Source: Winogradskyella flava
Lineage (GTDB): Bacteria; Bacteroidota; Bacteroidia; Flavobacteriales; Flavobacteriaceae
NCBI RefSeq assembly: GCF_014243395.1
Contig: NZ_JACLCP010000002.1
Coordinates: 434,001-498,000 of the forward strand
Length of the DNA: 64,000 nt
Direction: 5' to 3'
Shown here: positions 44,360 through 53,328 of the stretch, in pieces
Numbering within the stretch: the stretch's first letter is position 1
Layout of the letters: the number at the start of each line of letters is the position of its first letter
Program-made: the position numbers and the translations under genes
The notes under the pieces: model-generated
The model's input: the letters and a program-made list of their open reading frames with translations, nothing else
Told to the model about the DNA's origin: nothing
The model's database searches: none

Positions 44360-45945
44360 GGTGCTGTAATTAGTTTTTTAACGGTTTCAATGGTATCAAT
44401 CTCATCTACTGGTTTATCTTTTCGCCACCTAGCAATTCTGGGGAACCGTAAAGCTACTCCAGATTTATGGCGATTACTTAGTGCGATACCTTCAAAAGCA
44501 ATTTCGAAAACCAATTCTGGCTTCACCGTTCTAACTGGTCCAAATTTTTCAATAGCATTTTTATTTACCCATTGCGATATTTCCGTAATTTCTTTATCAG
44601 TTAATCCAGAATAGGCTTTTGCTACAGTTACCAAGGCATCATCTTTTTTAACTGCAAAAGTATAGTCTGTATATTTCGAACTGCGCCTCCCACTCCCCTT
44701 TTGGGCATAAATCATTACGGCGTCAATAGTTAGTGGATCTACTTTCCATTTCCACCAATCCCCTTTTTTTCGACCTGTATGATATGGCGACTTTTTCTGT
44801 TTCAACATTAAACCCTCACTATTAATAGCTCTAGAATTATCTCGAATGTCATAAAGCGCATCCCATTGACTAAAATCGACCAAGAAAGAAAGTTGAATAT
44901 GCTCTGGCAAAGCCACTGAATTAAAAATGGACTCTAAACGTTTTCTTCGCTCTTTAAAAGGTCGTTCTCTAATATCATTACCATTATATTCTAGAATATC
45001 ATACGCATAAAACCCAATGGGTACTTCATCCAACAATTTCTTTGTGACGTTCTTACGATTTAACCGTTTCTGCAAATCATTGAATAACAACACATCATTG
45101 TCTTTCATGGCCAAAATTTCGCCATCAATCACAAAGTCGTCTGTAAAGTTAGACATAGCTTCAATCAGTTCTGGAAACTGACTAGTCACCAATTCCTCTC
45201 CACGTGACCAAATATAAATTTCTTTGTTTCTCTTGACAATTTGCCCACGAATACCATCCCATTTCTGCTCCACAATCCAATCATTAGGTTCACCTAATTC
45301 TGGTAAATCTTTTTCTAATGCATAGGCCAAGCAAAATGGATAAGGCTTTGAATTGTCATAGTTGATGTGTTTGCCATGAATCAATTCTTCGAAAGTAATA
45401 TTATCCACGTCCCAATTACCAATGATGCTATGCATCAATTGATTGGCATCTATATTAGTGAGTTTGGCCAAGGCATTGACTAATGTTTTTTTGGATACAC
45501 CTATTCTGAAACTTCCACCTATAAGTTTGTTAAAAATAAGTCTCTCTTGCTGATCCAGTCCAGACCAGGCCTCCAATACGAAAGCTTTTTTATCTTGCTC
45601 AGATTTTGATTTTAAAGCTCTTAGTTCGGACATCCACTCATTAAGGCTCAAATCTAAATGATGTGTAGGTTTTGGCAATAACAACGCCAGAGTTTCTCCT
45701 AAATCACCGACAGTACTGTAGCTTTCCAAAAACAACCATTCTGGAAGATTTGTGATTTCCATACACCATGCTTTCATTAAAGTGGTCTTTACTGGTCGTG
45801 ATGGTCGTTTTCCTGTAAATAAAGCAATTAACCACAATTTGTCCTTATCTGGTGCTGTATTGAAATAATTTACCAAAGCATCAATCTTTGCATTGGTCTT
45901 GTTCGTTATTTCTATTGAGCTAATTAAATTTGAGAACTGATTCAT
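44356..45945 (-). CDS. ATP-dependent DNA ligase of the ligase-associated repair operon
   Basis: 529 aa. An N-terminal DNA-binding helical domain (about 1-200) is followed by the nucleotidyltransferase core. The nucleophilic Lys is in EQKWDGIRGQIV near residue 228, with motif III FVIDGEILAMKD, motif IV EGLMLKQKKSPY and motif V GDWWKWKVDP. The OB domain ends with GVALRFPRIARWRKDKP. It seals nicks with ATP, adding to the essential NAD ligase encoded elsewhere. It overlaps both the exonuclease gene and the helicase gene by 4 bases. Confidence 0.94.
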   Translation of the reverse strand: MNQFSNLISSIEITNKTNAKIDALVNYFNTAPDKDKLWLIALFTGKRPSRPVKTTLMKAWCMEITNLPEWLFLESYSTVGDLGETLALLLPKPTHHLDLSLNEWMSELRALKSKSEQDKKAFVLEAWSGLDQQERLIFNKLIGGSFRIGVSKKTLVNALAKLTNIDANQLMHSIIGNWDVDNITFEELIHGKHINYDNSKPYPFCLAYALEKDLPELGEPNDWIVEQKWDGIRGQIVKRNKEIYIWSRGEELVTSQFPELIEAMSNFTDDFVIDGEILAMKDNDVLLFNDLQKRLNRKNVTKKLLDEVPIGFYAYDILEYNGNDIRERPFKERRKRLESIFNSVALPEHIQLSFLVDFSQWDALYDIRDNSRAINSEGLMLKQKKSPYHTGRKKGDWWKWKVDPLTIDAVMIYAQKGSGRRSSKYTDYTFAVKKDDALVTVAKAYSGLTDKEITEISQWVNKNAIEKFGPVRTVKPELVFEIAFEGIALSNRHKSGVALRFPRIARWRKDKPVDEIDTIETVKKLITAP

Positions 45946-46979
45946 TTCGTCTCAATATTTTCAGTTTCCTTTTCGGCTTTTGCTAAGGCTTCATCGCCAT
46001 ATTCGGTTTTAAGCTCGTCCGCTTTAATTCCGATTTCATTTAAGTATTTAGAAAATACGGCTTGCGAACCATGTGTAACATATACTTGCTCCGCTTCTGT
46101 GGCTTTTATTGCAGAGATTAAGCCATTCCAATCTGCATGGTCACTGACAACAAAACCAGCATCAACAGCTTGCCAACGCCTATTACCACGTATTTGCATC
46201 CAACCCGAGCAAATCGCTGTTGCAGCATTTGGCACACGTTTGAGCATACGCGAACCCAATAAAGCTGGCGGCGCTATTATAATTTTATTCTGAAGCGTTT
46301 TCTTATCGAGCTCGGCAGACCATAATTTAGTCTCCGGTAATTCTATGCCAGAATTAGAAATAGCTTCATTTAAATTATGAATCGCGCGATGTACGTAGAC
46401 GTCATCACAACCGTCTAACAATGACATCAAACGCTGTGCTTTTCCTAGTGAATATCCTAAAAACACAGAGGTTCTATTGTTCTCTTGATTGGTCTTGACC
46501 CAACTTTGTAATTCTGCCTGCAGTTCTTTTTCAGATTTCCAGTTGTAAATTGGCAGTCCAAAAGTACTTTCTGTAATAAACGTATGGCATTTTATAGGTT
46601 CATAAGGAACTGAAATAAAGTCTGGTTGGGTTTTATAATCGCCTGAAAACACGACCACAAAGCCTTTATATTCTAGACGGATTTGTGATGAACCAATAAC
46701 ATGCCCAGCAGGATGAAAACTTAGCTCAACACCATTTATAGTTATGGAATGGTTATACGGAATACTTTCTGTTTTTATATCAGTCCCTAAACGATGCTTT
46801 AAAATAGTTTTAGAATCATCAGTACATAAATAACGTTTCATTCCCCAACGGGCGTGATCTGCATGTCCGTGAGAAATAACTGCATAATCCACAGGATACC
46901 AAGGATCTAAATAGAATTTTCCTTGAGGACAATAGATTCCTTTTTTTGTAAATTTAATGAGTTGGTTTTCTTGTGACAT
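45942..46979 (-). CDS. Ligase-associated DNA damage response exonuclease (MBL/beta-CASP-like)
   Basis: 345 aa. The zinc motif is VISHGHADHARWGM near residue 32, with FHPAGHVIGSSQIRL, FSGDYKTQ and the final SDHADWNGL and VTHGS motifs, as in the SNM1/CPSF-like exonuclease family. It is the first gene of the four-gene repair operon, and homologs are 5' or 3' exonucleases acting in double-strand-break-type repair. The C-terminal 20 residues are charged (EDEALAKAEKETENIETK-like). A promoter is not obvious in the 226 bases between this start and the tRNA cluster. Confidence 0.92.
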   Translation of the reverse strand: MSQENQLIKFTKKGIYCPQGKFYLDPWYPVDYAVISHGHADHARWGMKRYLCTDDSKTILKHRLGTDIKTESIPYNHSITINGVELSFHPAGHVIGSSQIRLEYKGFVVVFSGDYKTQPDFISVPYEPIKCHTFITESTFGLPIYNWKSEKELQAELQSWVKTNQENNRTSVFLGYSLGKAQRLMSLLDGCDDVYVHRAIHNLNEAISNSGIELPETKLWSAELDKKTLQNKIIIAPPALLGSRMLKRVPNAATAICSGWMQIRGNRRWQAVDAGFVVSDHADWNGLISAIKATEAEQVYVTHGSQAVFSKYLNEIGIKADELKTEYGDEALAKAEKETENIETK

Positions 46980-47137
46980 GCCTTTACGAAGCTATTGAAA
47001 AATAGAAATTGTTAGTAGTAAAATAAAGTTAAATTTTAATGAATAAGAAAATCGAGCAACAAAATCACAACACGATTCTAGAAATGTTTATCTAACTTAA
47101 AATATCTTGATAATTTCAAATAAAAAACTCTAAAAAA

Positions 47138-47171
47138 TTGTTGCGTTCTTTAATATGAAAAGTTACATTTG
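47138..47171 (+). promoter_or_regulatory. Promoter of the tRNA cluster
   Basis: TTG repeats at 47138-47143 as -33, a 20-base spacer, then TACATTTG at 47164-47171. The first tRNA begins 35 bases downstream of the -7 element. Confidence 0.55.
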
Positions 47172-47205
47172 CATCCGCAATTTCAAGCAACGTTCTTAAA
47201 ATATT

Positions 47206-47289
47206 GGAGAGGTGCCAGAGTGGTAATGGAGCAGATTGCTAATCTGTCAACGCGTAAGTGTTGCCCGGGTTCGAATCCCGGTCTCTCCG
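47206..47289 (+). tRNA. tRNA-Ser (GCT)
   Basis: GGAGAGG acceptor start pairs with TCTCTCC before discriminator G at 47289. The anticodon loop TTGCTAA within CAGA...TCTG gives GCT, reading AGC/AGU. A long variable arm (CAACGCGTAAGTGTTG) identifies a class II tRNA. T-arm GGTTCGAATC is normal. CCA is not encoded. Confidence 0.95.
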
Positions 47290-47314
47290 CAATATTAAAA
47301 TGATAACCAATTTT

Positions 47315-47389
47315 CGGGGTGTAGCGTAGCCCGGTTATCGCGCCGCGTTTGGGACGCGGAGGTCGCAGGTTCGAATCCTGCCACCCCGA
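47315..47389 (+). tRNA. tRNA-Pro (TGG)
   Basis: Acceptor CGGGGTG pairs with CACCCCG, discriminator A. The anticodon stem CCGCG/CGCGG encloses TTTGGGA, anticodon TGG. The D-arm GCGTAGCCCGGTTATCGC is typical of Bacteroidota tRNA-Pro. CCA is not encoded. It lies 25 bases after the Ser gene. Confidence 0.95.
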
Positions 47390-47412
47390 CTTTTTAGAGT
47401 TTTGCTCTAAAT

Positions 47413-47486
<74 letters not shown>

Positions 47487-47525
47487 CAAAAAACCTTACT
47501 AGAAATAGTAGGGTTTTATTGTTTG

Positions 47526-47600
47526 CGGGATGTGGCGCAGTCCGGTTAGCGCACTCGGCTGGGGGCCGAGAGGTCGCAGGTTCAAATCCTGTCATCCCGA
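47526..47600 (+). tRNA. tRNA-Pro (GGG)
   Basis: Acceptor CGGGATG pairs with CATCCCG, discriminator A. The anticodon stem CTCGG/CCGAG encloses CTGGGGG with anticodon GGG, reading CCC and CCT. T-arm GCAGGTTCAAATCCTGT is intact. CCA is not encoded. Its 3' end is echoed by a decayed copy about 110 bases downstream. Confidence 0.95.
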
Positions 47601-47601
47601 C

Positions 47602-47687
47602 AAGCTAAAGTGAAAACTTATGCAGAAAGTTTACTTTCTTGAATAAGTTTTTAGCTTTAGGTTAAAATTAAAGCACCGCTTTAATTT
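47602..47687. repeat. Two consecutive hairpins after the last tRNA
   Basis: The first is a long imperfect hairpin: AAGCTAAA and AAAACTTAT on the 5' side (47602-47629) pair with ATAAGTTTT and AGCTT on the 3' side (47634-47658). The second is a perfect one: AAATTAAAGC at 47665-47674 with GCTTTAATTT at 47678-47687 and a 3-base loop. The first probably ends the tRNA transcript or guides its processing. Confidence 0.6.
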
Positions 47688-47696
47688 GCAACAAAT

Positions 47697-47735
47697 GCGA
47701 TGTAATAGGGTTCTCAAAATCCTGTCATCACGACT
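47697..47735 (+). pseudogene. Remnant of a tRNA-Pro 3' half
   Basis: The stretch GGTTCTCAAAATCCTGTCATCACGAC at 47709-47734, read in parts, copies the T-arm and acceptor end of the Pro (GGG) gene with two inserted bases and one substitution. The bases before it (GCGATGTAATAG) echo the tRNA start. It cannot fold as a full tRNA. It is either a decayed tandem duplicate or an old attachment-site copy. Confidence 0.55.
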
Positions 47736-47771
47736 AAAAGTCTTTATTTCAGAAAAAAAATGGAGACTGTT

Positions 47772-49823
47772 TTATTCGGGATATTCTATCCTAAGGTGAT
47801 AGATGTTAGCCAACTTATGTTTTAGTACTTTTTTAATAGATTGTATTTCTTTAAACGTAATATCTGCATTTAAAAACTGACCACTTTCCATTTGCTTATC
47901 AATTATGTTTTCTACAAACGCATTAATTTTTGTGGTGGTTGGCTCTTTTAAACTCTTTGAAGCCGCCTCTACACTATCACACATCATTAAAATTGCAGTC
48001 TCCTTACTAAACGGCTTAGGTCCAGGGTAAGAATAATCTTCAATTTCTATGTTTTCATTTTCGGCCTTATCTTTCATATAAAAGTAATACACCAAACTTG
48101 TACCATGATGCGTCCTTATAAAATCAATAACTCGATCTGGAAGATTATACTTTTTTGCAATTTCAATACCATTAAGCACATGATCTATAATAACTTTTGC
48201 ACTTTCTCTGTTAGATAATTCGTTATGAGGATTTATACCTGTACTTTGGTTTTCTGTGAAGTAGGTTGGATTCTTCATCTTACCAATATCATGGTATAAA
48301 GCACCTACCCTAACCAGCATTGCATTTGCTCCTATCTCATTCGCTGAGGCTTCTGCTAAATTAGCGACGTTCAATGAATGATGAAATGTTCCCGGCGCTT
48401 TGTTGGATAACTCCTTGAGAAGTTTGGTGTTAGTATCAGAAAGCTCAAGTAGTGACACATCAGAAACCAATCCAAAAATCTTTTCATAGATATAAATCAA
48501 TGGCTGAACGAATAGCGTTGCCAAACCACACAAAATAAAGAGCCCAAAAGTTTCCCATTTAAGACTAGTTATTTGTCCTTCTTGAATTACGAAAAATGCA
48601 AAATATGCAATGATATAAATCAAGGTAATTTGACCAACGGAAATGAAAAGATTTGCACGTTTATATAATTCTGAAACCGTTAAGATGGTAACAATACCTG
48701 CTATGATCTGCAGAAACATGTACTCGTAGCTATTTGGCACTATAAAACCCAAAAGCAATACAGTTAACACATGCGCAAATAATCCTAACCTAGCATCAAA
48801 AAAGGCTTTCAGAACCAATGGTAAAATACATAGAGGGACCACATATACATATTGTGAATTATAATTAATTATTAAAGTGGTCAATACAATCATCAATACT
48901 ATATTGAAGAAGATAAAGGTTACCTTAGTATTATTTAGAAACACTTCAATGCGATATTTCCTTAAAAACAATAATAACATCAAAAGAGCTAAAGCAACAA
49001 GTAATGTATATGCCACAAGGACCCAATTGTAATTGGCAGTATTCCAAACTTGAGATTCATACTCGGACTTTAAAGAATTTAGAATACTGTATTCCTCATC
49101 TTCTACAACCTGCCCTTTAGAAATGATAAGTTGGTCCTTATCAATGCTGCCACGAGTTTGTGAAATTTGAGACAGTTCCTCTTCTAATGCTTTTTGCGTA
49201 AAGCTTTCATTTAAGGAAATGTTAGGCTTGATAATATCGAAGAAAAGAGATATCATTTTAGTCCGGTTACTTGAAGAAATTCTAGTACTAAAGTAATTCT
49301 CACAATATGTTCTTAAATCACTAATCTCAACCAAATCGCCATATTCAAGTTGCTTTTCAACTGTATTGGAAGCTTCTAGGACAACAGATTGATTATCAGG
49401 ATAGTTATAGTCCACATCCAAAATTCCATTCTTATAAAGCTCATCAATTAAGGCTTTTCCTCGTTTATAAAAGTTGGAATTAACAGTGCTAAGATCTAAG
49501 GTATCCTTGAATGTTTCATTAAATCTTTTTAAGTAATCAGATTGAACCTTGTTTTTCACATCGGCATCCACATGAAAATACACTAAGGCATTATTCTGTA
49601 TCTCGAATTGTTCTTTTTCAATTTCGGATTTAGATTTTTTTATAGCAAAGTTGAAAGGCGCATATAGATTCTCTGACTGCCATGGTTTTCCTTTTTCAAA
49701 AGAATATCGAAACTTTCCAGTTTTCGGAAATAAATAGACAATAAAAAGTGTAGTTACCAAGAACAAAAGTACCTTATATACAAGCGCATGATTTTTATAC
49801 CATTTGTTCAGAAGTTCTTTCAT
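47772..49823 (-). CDS. 7TM-HD phosphohydrolase (PgpH-like, probable c-di-AMP phosphodiesterase)
   Basis: 683 aa. One N-terminal membrane helix, an extracytoplasmic domain of about 230 residues (7TM-HD extracellular), then seven hydrophobic helices (about 265-460) and a cytoplasmic HD domain. The catalytic residues are in GTFHHSLNVANLAEASANEI, GALYHDIGKMKNP, NRESAKVIIDHVLNG and FIRTHHGTSLVYYFY. PgpH-type relatives hydrolyse cyclic di-AMP to pApA, which is the best guess here. Its start is 203 bases from the divergent thiolase gene. Confidence 0.9.
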   Translation of the reverse strand: MKELLNKWYKNHALVYKVLLFLVTTLFIVYLFPKTGKFRYSFEKGKPWQSENLYAPFNFAIKKSKSEIEKEQFEIQNNALVYFHVDADVKNKVQSDYLKRFNETFKDTLDLSTVNSNFYKRGKALIDELYKNGILDVDYNYPDNQSVVLEASNTVEKQLEYGDLVEISDLRTYCENYFSTRISSSNRTKMISLFFDIIKPNISLNESFTQKALEEELSQISQTRGSIDKDQLIISKGQVVEDEEYSILNSLKSEYESQVWNTANYNWVLVAYTLLVALALLMLLLFLRKYRIEVFLNNTKVTFIFFNIVLMIVLTTLIINYNSQYVYVVPLCILPLVLKAFFDARLGLFAHVLTVLLLGFIVPNSYEYMFLQIIAGIVTILTVSELYKRANLFISVGQITLIYIIAYFAFFVIQEGQITSLKWETFGLFILCGLATLFVQPLIYIYEKIFGLVSDVSLLELSDTNTKLLKELSNKAPGTFHHSLNVANLAEASANEIGANAMLVRVGALYHDIGKMKNPTYFTENQSTGINPHNELSNRESAKVIIDHVLNGIEIAKKYNLPDRVIDFIRTHHGTSLVYYFYMKDKAENENIEIEDYSYPGPKPFSKETAILMMCDSVEAASKSLKEPTTTKINAFVENIIDKQMESGQFLNADITFKEIQSIKKVLKHKLANIYHLRIEYPE

Positions 49824-50026
49824 CTATTGCTAATTTATTTACTTATTTGGTAGGATGGATTTTGCCATTTATGATAATTATTATCGTCACCATAACCATT
49901 ATGCTCATTTCATACGAAATCAAATGTAACAAATATTAGAATTTTAGAAAGCTATAATCCACAATACATTCCTAAATATCTCAAAAATTGATTAATTTCG
50001 CAGCAATAAATTTAAAGATCAACATA

Positions 50027-51205
50027 ATGAACAAGGACGTTGTAATTGTATCTGCTGTCAGAACACCTATTGGAAGTTTTTTGGGAAGCTTATCTAGCGT
50101 ACCTGCTCCAAAGTTAGGCGCAGCAGCCATAAAAGGAGCACTCGATAAAATAAGTTTAGATCCCACTTTAGTTGAAGAAGTCTTAATGGGTAACGTTGTT
50201 CAAGCTGGAACAGGTCAGGCTCCTGCAAGACAAGCGGCAATTTATGCTGGTATTCCAGATACAGTTCCTTGTACTACAATAAATAAAGTTTGTGCTTCTG
50301 GAATGAAAGCTATTATGCAAGCAACTCAAGCAATTCAACTTGGTGATGCAGAAATTGTTGTTGCAGGTGGAATGGAAAATATGAGCGCAATTCCTCACTA
50401 CTATCATGCCAGAAGTGCTACAAAATTTGGACCAGCTACGCTCGAGGACGGCATGCAAAAGGATGGACTGGTAGATGCCTATGATAAAAATGCCATGGGT
50501 GTTTGTGCAGATGCCTGTGCCGTTGAATATGGGTTTAGTAGAGAAGAACAAGATGCCTACGCCGTACAATCCTATGAACGTTCAAAAGCGGCTTGGGATG
50601 CTGGAAAGTTTAGTGATGAGGTTATTTCCGTTGAAGTACCTCAGCGTCGAGGAGATGCTATTGTTGTTAATAGAGATGAAGAATATACAAATGTAAAGAT
50701 GGAAAAAATCCCAGCTTTACGACCTGCTTTTACGAAAGATGGGACCGTGACGGCAGCCAATGCGTCTACAATCAATGATGGCGCAGCAGCAATGGTTTTA
50801 ATGAGCAAAGAAAAAGCAAATGAATTAGGATTAAAACCATTAGCTACAATAAAAAGTTATGCTGATGCTGCTCAAGAGCCAAAGTGGTTTACCACAGCAC
50901 CTGCAAAAGCATTACCAAAAGCTCTTGAAAAAGCTGGCATAGCGTTGAATGATGTTGACTATTTTGAATTTAATGAGGCCTTTTCTGTTGTTGGTTTAGC
51001 AAATATGAAAATACTTGGTTTATCGGATGAAAACGTAAATGTAAATGGAGGTGCCGTTTCTCTTGGCCATCCACTAGGTTGCTCTGGTGCTAGAATTTTA
51101 GTGACTCTAATCAATGTACTTCATCAAAATAATGGAAAAACTGGTGCAGCAGCCATTTGTAATGGTGGTGGTGGTGCATCAGCCATGATATTAGAGCGCG
51201 CTTAA
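50027..51205 (+). CDS. Acetyl-CoA C-acetyltransferase (thiolase)
   Basis: 392 aa from the ATG at 50027 (MNKDVVIVSAVRTPIG); the longer frame from 49988 is discarded. The nucleophilic Cys is in TTINKVCASGMKAIMQA near residue 88, the His in GGAVSLGHPLGCSGARI near 348, and the second Cys in AICNGGGGASAMILE near 378. Biosynthetic-type length. It condenses or cleaves acetoacetyl-CoA and longer 3-ketoacyl-CoA esters. It is followed nine bases later by the NlpC/P60 gene. Confidence 0.93.
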   Translation: MNKDVVIVSAVRTPIGSFLGSLSSVPAPKLGAAAIKGALDKISLDPTLVEEVLMGNVVQAGTGQAPARQAAIYAGIPDTVPCTTINKVCASGMKAIMQATQAIQLGDAEIVVAGGMENMSAIPHYYHARSATKFGPATLEDGMQKDGLVDAYDKNAMGVCADACAVEYGFSREEQDAYAVQSYERSKAAWDAGKFSDEVISVEVPQRRGDAIVVNRDEEYTNVKMEKIPALRPAFTKDGTVTAANASTINDGAAAMVLMSKEKANELGLKPLATIKSYADAAQEPKWFTTAPAKALPKALEKAGIALNDVDYFEFNEAFSVVGLANMKILGLSDENVNVNGGAVSLGHPLGCSGARILVTLINVLHQNNGKTGAAAICNGGGGASAMILERA

Positions 51206-51214
51206 TAATTTTAT

Positions 51215-51964
51215 ATGCAATACGGCATTTGCAACCTTGGGATTGTACCTATACGCTTAGAACCTAGCGATACCAGTGAAATGGTTACGCAATCACTTTA
51301 TGGTGACTTCTTCAAAGTATTGGAACAACGGAAAAAGTGGAGTCGTATTCGTTTTGCCTATGATAAATATGAAGGCTGGATAGATAATAAACAGTATCTA
51401 GAAATTGAAGAAGATAGTTATAAACTGTTATTAAAAGCGGATATACATTTATCCAAAGATTTAATCGAATATGTTAGTGATGCTGAAGGTAATCTTTATC
51501 CTATTCCTTTGGGATCTGATTTAAATGGTCTGCAATTATTAAATCATGACTTTGATGGTAATCGTTTAGTTTCCAAAAGCCTCAAATCAAACATTCTTAA
51601 AACATCATTTTTGTACTTGAATGCTCCTTATTTATGGGGAGGAAAAACGCCTTTCGGTATTGACTGTTCTGGTTTTACACAAATGGTCTATAAACTCAAT
51701 GGTCATAAATTGCTCAGAGATGCTTCTGAGCAAGCCACCCAAGGCGAGGCTCTAAGTTTTATTGAGGAAAGTGAACCAGGTGATTTAGCTTTTTTTGATA
51801 ATACAGAAGGGCACATAGTTCATGTGGGTATTATTATGGAGGATAATTACATCATCCATGCTCATGGCAAGGTACGAATTGATAGATTAGACCATAGTGG
51901 TATTTATAATATTGAAAAAAATATACATACCCATAAATTAAGAGTTATAAAAAAGATTATATAA
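51215..51964 (+). CDS. C40-family (NlpC/P60) peptidase with SH3-like N-domain
   Basis: 249 aa. The N-terminal bacterial SH3-like part (IVPIRLEPSDTSEMVTQSLY, then YDKYEGWIDNKQYLEI) is followed by the NlpC/P60 domain. The catalytic Cys is in GKTPFGIDCSGFTQMVYKLN, and the His in EGHIVHVGIIMED with a further His in YIIHAHGKVR. Such enzymes cut gamma-D-glutamyl-diaminopimelate bonds in peptidoglycan. No signal peptide is visible, which suggests that it acts on imported muropeptides in the cytoplasm, like dipeptidyl-peptidase VI. Confidence 0.92.
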   Translation: MQYGICNLGIVPIRLEPSDTSEMVTQSLYGDFFKVLEQRKKWSRIRFAYDKYEGWIDNKQYLEIEEDSYKLLLKADIHLSKDLIEYVSDAEGNLYPIPLGSDLNGLQLLNHDFDGNRLVSKSLKSNILKTSFLYLNAPYLWGGKTPFGIDCSGFTQMVYKLNGHKLLRDASEQATQGEALSFIEESEPGDLAFFDNTEGHIVHVGIIMEDNYIIHAHGKVRIDRLDHSGIYNIEKNIHTHKLRVIKKII

Positions 51965-51994
51965 AAAAAGCGACTCCGTCAGAAGTCGCTTTTC
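51965..51994. terminator. Bidirectional intrinsic terminator
   Basis: AAAAAGCGACT, a 7-base loop, then AAGTCGCTTTT. It lies between the convergent NlpC/P60 and TPR genes and has A- and T-runs suited to both. Confidence 0.9.
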
Positions 51995-52014
51995 TATTTC
52001 TTTTTAAGCGTAGT

Positions 52015-53301
52015 TTAGTTACCTCCAGAAGCAGAAGTCATCCCCTCTACTTTCGCTTTCATTTCTTTATATTTATCAGTCTCACCTAAAACACTATAAA
52101 TATTCATTAGTGTTTTGGCCGCATCAATATTAGAAGCTTTTAAATCGAGTGCTTTTTCCAAGAACGGAATAGCATCTCTATATAGTTGACTTCTTTGTTC
52201 TTTTAATTCATCATAACGTCTATTATCTGCCGAACTAGTACCTAAACCATTCATCTCCTCAACGATAGATGCCTCACCTTGAAGAATTACTACAGCAATA
52301 TTGTTATAAGCATCTACATAATTTGGATCAATTGCAATTGCTTTTTGATAATATTCTTTAGACTGATCGATATTTCCACCTTCAGCAGCCAATACGCCTA
52401 AATTATATTGTAACTCTGCATTATTTGGGTCCTTCGCTGTTGCCTCTTCCATAAGCATCTTAAACTTATCTTTATTGCCCATTTTTAAATGCACATTGGC
52501 TTCAGATAAAAGTAAACCCAAATCATCAGGGTTTTCTTGCCTCGCGTCTGCCATTGCCGCAAGTGCTTTTTCATCTTCACCTTGAGACACGTAAATTAAT
52601 GCTATATTTTTTACAATCTCTGCCCTTTTGGATTCACTTTTTTCATCTTTAGGATCACTGTGGGACCCTGCCTTTACGTATAAATTACGGGTATTCTTAT
52701 CAGCAAACGTTTCTTCTTCTCCTGTCTCTTTATTAGTTGCATAATAGTTCATTTGTACGCCACTATACCCCATGTTTTTAAGCTGATTGTAATATTCAAG
52801 TGATGTTTCGTAGTCTTGAGCATTAACTGCTGAAGAGGCAGCATAATACAAGTACAACGTGTCTTTAGGAGACATTTTATAAATTTTATCAAATCGTACA
52901 GCTGCTGTTTTGTAATCTTTATTTGTTATTGCTTGATTTGCTTTTTCCAAAAAAGATTTAAACATGCCATCCTTCATTGTATTGGCTTCAGCCGTATATT
53001 TCAGCTTTCCTATTGAAGATTCCAAATCTTTTAGCTTGTCCAATGTTGTGATTGCTTCATCAACGTTAGCGTCAGTTCCTGCACCATTAGCATATAATGC
53101 CTGAGCTTTAAGGAAATAAAACTTGGCTTTTGTTTTATCATCCATATTTCCCATTAACGCTTCAGCCGCAGTAACAGCAGATTTAGCATCAGAGAAATTT
53201 GAGTTTTTAAGTGCCTTCTCAATTGCCTTTACTTCATTCTTTTGAGCAAAAGACATAGTTGCCACAGTAAAGACAAGCACTAATGTCATTAATTTTTTCA
53301 T
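52015..53301 (-). CDS. Secreted tetratricopeptide repeat protein
   Basis: 428 aa with a clean signal peptide (MKKLMTLVLVFTVATMSFAQ). It consists of consecutive TPR-type helical pairs; clear units are KDYKTAAVRFDKIYKMSP, NAELQYNLGVLAAEGGNIDQ, SKEYYQKAIAIDPNYVDAYN and a final one before KEMKAKVEGM. It probably acts as a periplasmic protein-interaction scaffold of unknown partner. It lies 27 bases downstream of gyrA on the same strand and may be co-transcribed with it. Confidence 0.9.
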   Translation of the reverse strand: MKKLMTLVLVFTVATMSFAQKNEVKAIEKALKNSNFSDAKSAVTAAEALMGNMDDKTKAKFYFLKAQALYANGAGTDANVDEAITTLDKLKDLESSIGKLKYTAEANTMKDGMFKSFLEKANQAITNKDYKTAAVRFDKIYKMSPKDTLYLYYAASSAVNAQDYETSLEYYNQLKNMGYSGVQMNYYATNKETGEEETFADKNTRNLYVKAGSHSDPKDEKSESKRAEIVKNIALIYVSQGEDEKALAAMADARQENPDDLGLLLSEANVHLKMGNKDKFKMLMEEATAKDPNNAELQYNLGVLAAEGGNIDQSKEYYQKAIAIDPNYVDAYNNIAVVILQGEASIVEEMNGLGTSSADNRRYDELKEQRSQLYRDAIPFLEKALDLKASNIDAAKTLMNIYSVLGETDKYKEMKAKVEGMTSASGGN

Positions 53302-53328
53302 CTTGTTATTAGTAATTTGTTGTTAATT

